From positions 1 to 5,553 of the forward strand of contig JAIPDU010000121.1 of NCBI GenBank assembly GCA_021737525.1: DNA of 5,553 nucleotides, given 5' to 3'. The position numbers and the translations under genes are program-made. This DNA is from Desulfohalobiaceae bacterium (GTDB taxonomy: Bacteria; Desulfobacterota; Desulfovibrionia; Desulfovibrionales; Desulfothermaceae). The notes under the pieces were generated by a model. The model was not told the DNA's origin, ran no database searches, and saw nothing but the letters and a program-made list of their open reading frames with translations. This document shows, one piece after another, positions 1-4,290 of the stretch; within the stretch, counting starts at the first letter, position 1; each line of letters opens with the position of its first letter.

Positions 1-97
1 GCTCCGCGTCGATCTGCTGGTGGCTCCAGCGGATGGCCATGTTCTGCGCTTCGGATATCGCCTCCTGCGCTTTCTGGGTGAATTTATTCAGATCCAT
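1..97 (-). CDS. clpB: ClpB disaggregase, N-terminal fragment (runs off the left edge)
   Basis: Only the first 32 codons are present. They begin MDLNKFTQKAQEAISEAQ and continue with NMAIRWSHQQIDAE, which closely matches the start of the ClpB N-terminal (Clp-N repeat) domain. ClpB is the cytoplasmic hexameric AAA+ ATPase that threads aggregated proteins in cooperation with DnaK, DnaJ and GrpE. The ATG at 95-97 is preceded by a strong AGGAGG (105-110 on the minus strand) with 7 nt spacing, so the start is secure. The gene lies 66 bp downstream of the J-domain gene on the same strand, which suggests cotranscription. The ATPase domains, and therefore its completeness, cannot be judged here. ClpA or ClpC share a similar N-domain but fit these residues less well. 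Confidence 0.88.
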   Translation of the reverse strand, partial: MDLNKFTQKAQEAISEAQNMAIRWSHQQIDAE

Positions 98-141
98 ATA
101 TTGTCCTCCTTATATGTCGGATTCATGTCGTGTTGTTTATG

Positions 142-164
142 GGCGCGTCCCCATGGTCCGCGCC
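142..164 (-). other. GC-rich imperfect inverted repeat between the J-domain gene and clpB
   Basis: GGCGCG (142-147) and CGCGCC (159-164) form a perfect 6-bp stem. Two mismatched positions and a further 2 bp follow towards an ATG apex. The repeat overlaps the last base of the J-domain gene stop codon and sits 44 bp before the clpB start. Neither strand has a run of T after the stem, so this is not a typical intrinsic terminator. It may be an mRNA processing or stability hairpin that sets the ratio of the two chaperones. That role is inference. Confidence 0.45.
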
Positions 165-1186
165 TAAAAATTCCTGGGCCGGAAATCGGACTCCTGGGCC
201 AGCTGCTCCCAGAGCTCCTTCTCCTTATCGCTCGGTTTCTGGGGCGTCTTGATCATGGCCCGGACCAGTTGATCACCCTTGTTCTTTCCCCGGCCCAGAC
301 CCTTGCCCTTGAGCCGGAGCTTCTTCCCGCTGCTCGTGCCCGGAGGGATCTTCATGTCCACCGACCCCTCCAGCGTCGGGACCCGGACCGAGGTGCCCAG
401 GGCCGCTTCCCACGGCGTCAGTGGAAGATCGAGCACGATGTTCTTGTTTTCCACCCGGAACAGGTGATGGGGCTTGAGCTTGACCCGAAGGTACAGATCA
501 CCGCGCTGTCCGCCCCTTCCGGGGTTCCCCTGTCCGGAGAGCCTGATCTTGGATCCCTCGGTTACTCCGGCAGGGATGTTCACCTCCAGATTCTTGCTCT
601 GCACGCCACCGCGGGGGCCATGCTCCTGGAGGGCGATGCTCTTCTTGCCCCCTCTGGCGGCCTCCTCCAGGGTCAGCTCCAGCGAGGCCTCCGAGTCCTC
701 GCCTTTGCCGGAGAAGCCGGATTGCGTGCCCATATCCGCGCCGAATCCGCCGCCGAAGGGATCGCTGCCGAAGGTGGTGCTATAGGTCCTGCGGCGGCCG
801 CCCTGGCCGCCACCCTGACCGAAAAGGTTGCCGAAAAGGAGGTCGAAGAAGTCGCTGTACCCGCTGCCGCCGAAACTCTCGGCTCCGCCTCCGGCACCTG
901 CACCGCCGAAATTGAAGTGCATGTTCTGGAAATTGCGCGGATCGAAGTCCTGACCGTGTTCGAAGTCCGCGCCGAACTGGTCGTACTGCTTGCGCTTCTC
1001 CGGATCCTTGAGCGCAGCGTAGGCCTCGTTGATCTCCTTGAACTTCTTTTCCGCCTCGGGATTATCCGTGTTCAGATCCGGATGGTATTTTCTGGCCAAT
1101 TTCTTGAAGGCCTTGGAGATCTCTTCCTGGGAAGCATTGCGGTCCACTCCCAGTATCTGGTAGTAATCCTTGTATTCCACACTCAT
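164..1186 (-). CDS. DnaJ/CbpA-type J-domain co-chaperone (class B, no zinc finger)
   Basis: A 340-residue protein with the usual class B Hsp40 architecture. The J domain spans about residues 6-71, with the HPD motif that stimulates DnaK ATPase at 35-37. A long Gly/Phe-rich linker covers about 77-160 (FGGSGYSDFFDLLFGNLFG and similar). Two beta-rich substrate-binding domains follow, at about 163-240 (NIPAGVTEGSKIRLSGQG) and 241-316 (LPLTPWEAALGTSVRVPTLEG). The CxxCxGxG zinc repeats of canonical DnaJ are absent, so it resembles CbpA/DnaJ2 and I assign no symbol. The ATG at 1184-1186 is preferred because AGGAG lies 10 nt upstream and YKDYYQILGV starts right after it. An upstream in-frame ATG at 1238-1240 would add 18 unconserved residues with no ribosome binding site. 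It presumably delivers clients to DnaK in the cytoplasm, and its neighbour clpB fits that role. A CbpM-like modulator or HspR gene is not found beside it. Confidence 0.95.
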   Translation of the reverse strand: MSVEYKDYYQILGVDRNASQEEISKAFKKLARKYHPDLNTDNPEAEKKFKEINEAYAALKDPEKRKQYDQFGADFEHGQDFDPRNFQNMHFNFGGAGAGGGAESFGGSGYSDFFDLLFGNLFGQGGGQGGRRRTYSTTFGSDPFGGGFGADMGTQSGFSGKGEDSEASLELTLEEAARGGKKSIALQEHGPRGGVQSKNLEVNIPAGVTEGSKIRLSGQGNPGRGGQRGDLYLRVKLKPHHLFRVENKNIVLDLPLTPWEAALGTSVRVPTLEGSVDMKIPPGTSSGKKLRLKGKGLGRGKNKGDQLVRAMIKTPQKPSDKEKELWEQLAQESDFRPRNF

Positions 1187-1196
1187 AACCGTTTCG

Positions 1197-1201
1197 CTCC
1201 T
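1197..1201 (-). promoter_or_regulatory. Ribosome binding site fixing the J-domain protein start
   Basis: AGGAG on the minus strand, 10 nt before the ATG at 1184-1186. It supports the shorter 340-residue protein over the start at 1240, which has no comparable site. Confidence 0.6.
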
Positions 1202-1349
1202 TACCCTTCTATCGAATTGCCGGGGAGAGGCGCGAATCAAGCGCCATGGGCCGAACCGCCTCCTGTCCGGTCTCCCCGTCCTCTCCGCCAGTCATCGCAT
1301 ATCACTGTCACGAGACTCACAATCGCACAAACCGCATCACTTTTAACAA

Positions 1350-1375
1350 ATAATACCTCGAAATGCTTCGTCAAG
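1350..1375 (-). promoter_or_regulatory. Candidate heat-shock-type promoter for the J-domain gene and clpB
   Basis: On the minus strand CTTGACG (1369-1375) is followed after 13 bp by TATTAT (1350-1355). The spacing and the CTTGA -35 resemble sigma-32-class promoters better than housekeeping ones, where 13 bp would be too short. The CCCC part of the enterobacterial -10 is missing. It would leave an untranslated leader of roughly 155-160 nt. A weak alternative nearer the gene is TTGATT (1235-1240) with TTCGAT (1211-1216), 18 bp apart. No CIRCE element and no good HspR-type inverted repeat were found. This is a sequence-pattern inference only. Confidence 0.3.
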
Positions 1376-1588
1376 ACAGAAAAAAACCTCCGCTGACAAA
1401 GACCTGGCCCCGCTGCTGGACGTAATCCGGTGACAACCACCCGAGAAAACGTGTACAAGGCCGCTTCTTCCCGGAGAACAATGAGGTGGCGCATTGAAAA
1501 GGCCGGACGTAAGCGTTCACCCCCGGAATCGTATTCTTCCCTGAAAAGGCCCGGGACAAATACATCCAGTCCGGGGCGGCCTTACAGC

Positions 1589-1617
1589 TTGACTGGCTCG
1601 GGTTTTCACGGTAGATG
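1589..1617 (+). promoter_or_regulatory. Candidate housekeeping promoter for the PxxKW gene and downstream genes
   Basis: TTGACT (1589-1594) and TAGATG (1612-1617) are separated by exactly 17 bp. The -35 matches the sigma-70 consensus at five of six positions, and the -10 matches at about three. Transcription would start near 1624, giving a leader of about 55 nt that includes the dyad at 1647-1666. Confidence 0.45.
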
Positions 1618-1646
1618 TTTATTTCATCCATTCAGAATAGCCAAGC

Positions 1647-1666
1647 CTCGGTATTGATACCGCGAG
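1647..1666 (+). promoter_or_regulatory. Dyad / leader hairpin directly before the ribosome binding site of the PxxKW gene
   Basis: CTCGGTAT (1647-1654) faces ATACCGCGAG (1657-1666), complementary except for one bulged C at 1663. As RNA this gives a hairpin with a TTGA loop. Its last base touches the AAGGAGAG ribosome binding site (1667-1674), which precedes the ATG by 5 nt. As DNA it is a near-palindrome in the transcribed leader and could be a repressor operator. Which of these applies, if either, cannot be decided from the sequence. Confidence 0.4.
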
Positions 1667-1679
1667 AAGGAGAGAACTC

Positions 1680-1955
1680 ATGCCTACAGCAGAAATGTTC
1701 CGCAATGCGGAAAAGACCGAAAACGGAGTCCTGTTCAAAGGTTTCCTCCTGGAGCCCGTAGTGGAGCAGTGCAACGGCTGCGACCGCGTACGGGAGATCG
1801 AAGGGGAGTGGTACTGCTCCAGCTACAGCAAGCCGGCAAGCAAATGGCGCAACGGCAGCTGCAACTTCGCCACGCATCTCAAGGCGAATCAGGGCAAAGG
1901 CAAGGACAAGGTCAATCCCATCAAGGCCTCCAAGAGGGCGGCGGGCAAAAAGTAG
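1680..1955 (+). CDS. PxxKW family small cysteine-rich protein
   Basis: A 91-residue soluble protein of unknown function. It carries a KPASKW segment (residues 51-56) that fits the PxxKW family name. Four cysteines occur as C31-x2-C34, C46 and C61 (ECNGCDR-like context 'EQCNGCDRV', then WYCSSYSKPASKW, then GSCNFATHL). This spacing could hold a zinc ion or an iron-sulfur cluster, but that is inference. No signal peptide or membrane segment is seen. The C-terminal 24 residues are rich in Lys and Arg (KANQGKGKDKVNPIKASKR), which might contact nucleic acid or an acidic partner. The ATG at 1680 has a strong AAGGAGAG 5 nt upstream. The M20 hydrolase gene starts 22 bp after its stop, so the two are probably cotranscribed. 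I recall this family mainly from sulfate-reducing desulfovibrio-type bacteria. Confidence 0.8.
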   Translation: MPTAEMFRNAEKTENGVLFKGFLLEPVVEQCNGCDRVREIEGEWYCSSYSKPASKWRNGSCNFATHLKANQGKGKDKVNPIKASKRAAGKK

Positions 1956-1977
1956 CTCCCGCCGGGGATCTTTCCGC

Positions 1978-3216
1978 ATGCATCCGGAGCAAATCGTCAA
2001 TTTTCTGGACAAGCAAGCGGAAACCGCAGTATATCTGCAGCGCGAAATGGTGGCCCTGCCCGCTCTGGGACCGAAGAACGGGGGGCAGGGCGAGCATCAC
2101 AAAGCGCAGTTCCTTACTACCTACCTCAAGCAACTGGGGCTGAAGGACATTCGGCAGTTCCCGGCTGAGGATCCGCGGGTGGAGTCCGGGCAGCGCCCCA
2201 ACACTGCAGCGGTGCTGCCCGGGAGGAATCCGCGGCGAACCCTGTGGATCATTTCCCATCTCGACATCGTCCCCGCGGGCGATCTCAGCCTTTGGAACAC
2301 CGACCCCTTTACCCTCCACCAGGATGGCGACCTGCTCTACGGTCGCGGAACCGAGGACAACCATCACGGGTTGGTCAGCTCACTGCTCGCAGTCAAAGCC
2401 CTCTTGGAAACAAGCGCAGTGCCGCGGATAAACCTCGGTCTCCTTTTTGTATCCGACGAGGAAACCGGCAACGAATACGGTCTCGAATTCCTCTTTCGGC
2501 AGCACAGGGACCTCTTCGGCCCGGAAGATCTTTTTCTTGTGCCGGACTTCGGCACTCCGGACTCGAACCTGGTGGATGTCTCGGAGAAGGGGCTCATGTG
2601 GCTCAAAATCACCGTGGTGGGCAAACAGTGTCACGGCTCCACCCCGGAAAAGGGGCGCAACAGCCTCCTCGCCGCCTCGGCCGCGGTTCTCGAGCTCCGC
2701 GAGCTCTATACGCGCTTCGACCGGGAAAATCCCCTCTTCTCCCCGCCCTACTCCACCTTCGAAGCCACCAAGAAAGAGAATAACGTCCCCAATATCAATA
2801 CCATCCCGGGCAAGGACATATTTTATCTGGATTGCCGTATTCTGCCGGAATACGATCTGGACCGAGTCCTTGCCTCCGTCCGGGAAATCACCGAGCGGAT
2901 TGCCTCAATCTACGGAGTGGAGATCCACGTGGAAACCGTACACCGCGAATCCGCTCCCGCCACTGACGCGTCGCATCCCTTTGTCCAGGCCCTGTTGCGT
3001 TCCATCGGGACCATGTACAACACCAGCCCCGCTCCCGGAGGCATAGGCGGGGGAACGGTCGCGGCGTTCCCCAGGAAGGAGGGATTCCCCGCGGCGGTAT
3101 GGGCCACGCTGTTGGGAAATGCGCATCAGCCCAACGAACATACCTCGATTCAAAACATGCTGGGCGACGCCAAGGTCTTGGCCCATTTGGCCCTGCAAAT
3201 GCCAGAGGACCAGTGA
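1978..3216 (+). CDS. M20-family zinc-dependent hydrolase (DapE/ArgE/CPG2-like)
   Basis: A 412-residue protein with the M20 two-domain layout: a catalytic domain interrupted by a dimerisation domain at about residues 205-320. The likely metal and catalytic residues are visible: H94 and D96 in SHLDIVP, D127 in GRGTEDNHHG, the catalytic base E161 and ligand E162 in SDEETG, D190 in PDFGTPD, and H383 in NAHQPNEH. H219 in KQCHGSTP matches the conserved dimerisation-domain histidine. These enzymes cleave amide bonds of dipeptides or N-acyl/N-succinyl amino acids in the cytoplasm. The substrate here cannot be assigned, and EDNHHG replaces the more usual DMKGG, which argues against true DapE or ArgE. 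There is no signal peptide. The ATG at 1978 has only a weak GGGGA 9 nt upstream, so translation may depend partly on the PxxKW gene ending 22 bp earlier. Confidence 0.9.
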   Translation: MHPEQIVNFLDKQAETAVYLQREMVALPALGPKNGGQGEHHKAQFLTTYLKQLGLKDIRQFPAEDPRVESGQRPNTAAVLPGRNPRRTLWIISHLDIVPAGDLSLWNTDPFTLHQDGDLLYGRGTEDNHHGLVSSLLAVKALLETSAVPRINLGLLFVSDEETGNEYGLEFLFRQHRDLFGPEDLFLVPDFGTPDSNLVDVSEKGLMWLKITVVGKQCHGSTPEKGRNSLLAASAAVLELRELYTRFDRENPLFSPPYSTFEATKKENNVPNINTIPGKDIFYLDCRILPEYDLDRVLASVREITERIASIYGVEIHVETVHRESAPATDASHPFVQALLRSIGTMYNTSPAPGGIGGGTVAAFPRKEGFPAAVWATLLGNAHQPNEHTSIQNMLGDAKVLAHLALQMPEDQ

Positions 3217-3344
3217 GCGTTCAGCGTTCATCGATCGACGCTCAAAGTTTTCATGCCCCATGGCCCGTGCCCAATAAAGCGCTTGAATCGCGAACCTTTT
3301 CCCTCGCACCTCGAACTTCAAACCCTGGACCCTGAACCTTGAAC
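3217..3344. repeat. Degenerate 7-bp (heptad) repeat tract filling the M20-corC spacer
   Basis: From 3282 to 3344 the plus strand reads as nine consecutive 7-mers close to CYTGAAC or CTCGAAC. Examples are CGCGAAC at 3289, CTCGAAC at 3310, CCTGAAC at 3331 and CTTGAAC at 3338. From 3217 two exact GCGTTCA units stand in tandem (opposite orientation, complement TGAACGC), then more diverged units. A second family, CATGCCC (3252), CATGGCC (3259) and CGTGCCC (3266), follows in the same 7-bp phase. The phase slips by 2 bp near 3280. The tract begins at the first base after the M20 stop codon and ends 9 bp before the corC ribosome binding site. GAGCGT (3215-3220) can also pair with ACGCTC (3238-3243), followed by AAAGTTTT, at best a weak terminator. 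No protein-coding content is supported. Confidence 0.7.
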
Positions 3345-3353
3345 TATCCACCC

Positions 3354-3360
3354 AAGGAGG
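3354..3360 (+). promoter_or_regulatory. Ribosome binding site fixing the GTG start of the CorC-like gene
   Basis: AAGGAGG lies 6 nt before the GTG at 3367. An in-frame TGA at 3340-3342 and the lack of any ATG or TTG in between leave this GTG as the only credible start. Confidence 0.8.
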
Positions 3361-3366
3361 ACCGCG

Positions 3367-4230
3367 GTGGAAGACAACGGTGATTCCAACTTATGGAAAT
3401 CCATCCGCGATTTTTTCACTTCCCGGGATGATAACCCCATCGAGGATGTTATCAAGGAGGCGGAGCAAGACGGTGATCTGGGCCAGGATCTGGGCCGGAT
3501 CATGCTCAACGTCCTCCGGCTGGAAACACGGCAGATCAATGAAATCATGCTCCCCAGGCCGGATATCGTCTGTCTGGAGGAGAACGCCTCCATCCCGGAT
3601 GTTGCCGAAAAGATCATTGAGAGCGGTCATTCCCGTCTTCCGGTCTATCGGGACAACAAGGATCAGATCATTGCCGTCATCCACGCCAAGGACATTCTCC
3701 CAGTCCTTCTCAAGCCCGACAGCTCCGCGGTCTCCCTCACTGATCTCATGCGCCCGCCGCTGCTGGTGCCGGAGACCAAGAGCGTCAAGAACATGCTGCT
3801 CGAGTTCCAGAGCAAGAAGATGCATCTCGCCATCGCCCTGGACGAGTACGGCGGGACATCCGGTCTCATCACCCTGGAAGACGTTCTGGAGGAAATCGTG
3901 GGCGAGATCGAGGACGAGTACGACTCCCCCAAGGCCAGTGAGATAACCGTCCTGGAGGACGAGTGCTGTCTTGTCTCCGGACGGACCCTGCTGGAGGATC
4001 TCAAGGATCAGCTCGACATCGAGCTTACCTCCGAGTTCGTGGAAACCCTGGGGGGGTTCCTCATCGAGATAGCCGGACGAATTCCCGCCACCGGGGAAAC
4101 ATTCGATATCAAGGGCTATTCCTTTCAGATAAAGGAGGCGGATGCGAAACAGATCCACTCCGTTCTGGTCTTTCCCGTTCCCCGATGCTCAGAGGATGAG
4201 GGTCCGGACGGAGAACAGGAGCGCGCCTGA
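3367..4230 (+). CDS. corC: CorC/YbeX-like protein: CBS-domain pair plus transporter-associated domain
   Basis: A 287-residue cytoplasmic protein, close to the usual length of CorC/YbeX. After an acidic N-terminal segment, CBS1 covers about residues 60-118 (MLPRPDIVCL, HSRLPVYRD, VIHAKDIL). CBS2 covers about 127-186, with the family hallmark DEYGGTSGLITLEDVLEEIVGEI at 159-181. The CorC_HlyC domain follows at about 194-272 (VSGRTLLEDL, TLGGFLIEIAGRIP). There is no DUF21 membrane domain, which separates it from the CNNM/TlyC-type transporters. The family has been linked to magnesium/cobalt efflux and, for YbeX, to ribosome metabolism; CBS pairs usually bind adenine nucleotides. The acidic C-terminal tail (SEDEGPDGEQERA) is poorly conserved in type. 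lnt lies 60 bp downstream, as in the enterobacterial ybeX-lnt arrangement, supporting orthology. The start is GTG. Confidence 0.9.
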   Translation: MEDNGDSNLWKSIRDFFTSRDDNPIEDVIKEAEQDGDLGQDLGRIMLNVLRLETRQINEIMLPRPDIVCLEENASIPDVAEKIIESGHSRLPVYRDNKDQIIAVIHAKDILPVLLKPDSSAVSLTDLMRPPLLVPETKSVKNMLLEFQSKKMHLAIALDEYGGTSGLITLEDVLEEIVGEIEDEYDSPKASEITVLEDECCLVSGRTLLEDLKDQLDIELTSEFVETLGGFLIEIAGRIPATGETFDIKGYSFQIKEADAKQIHSVLVFPVPRCSEDEGPDGEQERA

Positions 4231-4290
4231 GCCGGTTCAATCCTCCGGCGGCCTTCGCCTGCGACGATCCAGGAGAGAGCTGGGAAATCA
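4231..4290 (+). other. corC-lnt spacer with a small inverted repeat and offset ribosome binding site
   Basis: GCCGG (4231-4235) and CCGGC (4245-4249) can form a 5-bp stem immediately after the corC stop, with no T run, so transcription probably continues into lnt. The best Shine-Dalgarno-like sequence, AGGAGAGAG (4271-4279), begins 20 nt before the lnt ATG. That is a longer gap than for the other genes here and suggests modest translation of lnt. Confidence 0.35.

Larger units (their letters stand above)
1187..1679. other. Divergent intergenic region, no supported gene
   Basis: About 490 bp separate the chaperone genes from the rightward genes. Short open frames exist on both strands (for example 1371-1631 minus and 1430-1657 plus). 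Their translations have no recognisable motif, and their starts lack good ribosome binding sites. I see no tRNA-like, rRNA-like or clear terminator structure. The region holds the candidate promoters and the dyad listed separately. It also holds complementary segments: AAGGCCGC (1457-1464) with GCGGCCTT (1576-1583), and AAGGCCGGAC (1499-1508), which can compete for the same partner. A 10-bp direct repeat TGAAAAGGCC occurs at 1495-1504 and 1542-1551. Confidence 0.6.

Noticed and set aside
1238..1240. Upstream ATG as an alternative start of the J-domain protein.
   Set aside because: It adds 18 residues before the J domain, has no ribosome binding site, and the ATG at 1186 has AGGAG at a suitable distance.
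1376..1387. A T-rich stretch on the minus strand (1376-1387) as an intrinsic terminator.
   Set aside because: No stable stem precedes it on that strand.
20..1396. A 458-codon open frame on the plus strand antisense to the J-domain gene.
   Set aside because: It mirrors a clearly real chaperone gene, its translation shows no family motif, and GC-biased codons on the other strand explain the lack of stops.
1371..1631. Short minus-strand frames in the divergent spacer (1371-1631 and 1237-1494) as possible regulator genes.
   Set aside because: The translations have no helix-turn-helix or other motif, the composition is not protein-like, and no good ribosome binding sites precede them.
3215..3251. 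Inverted repeat GAGCGT/ACGCTC followed by AAAGTTTT as a terminator of the M20 gene.
   Set aside because: The stem is only 6 bp with a large loop and the T run is short; it is better explained as part of the heptad tract, so it is mentioned only there.
2905..3351. A minus-strand frame of 148 codons reading through the heptad tract.
   Set aside because: Its repeated FRVQG/FEVRG-like N-terminus is just the translation of 7-bp repeats, and the rest is antisense to the M20 gene.
3391..4158. A 255-codon open frame antisense to the corC-like gene.
   Set aside because: The sense strand encodes complete CBS and CorC_HlyC domains; the antisense product is an acidic, motif-free shadow.
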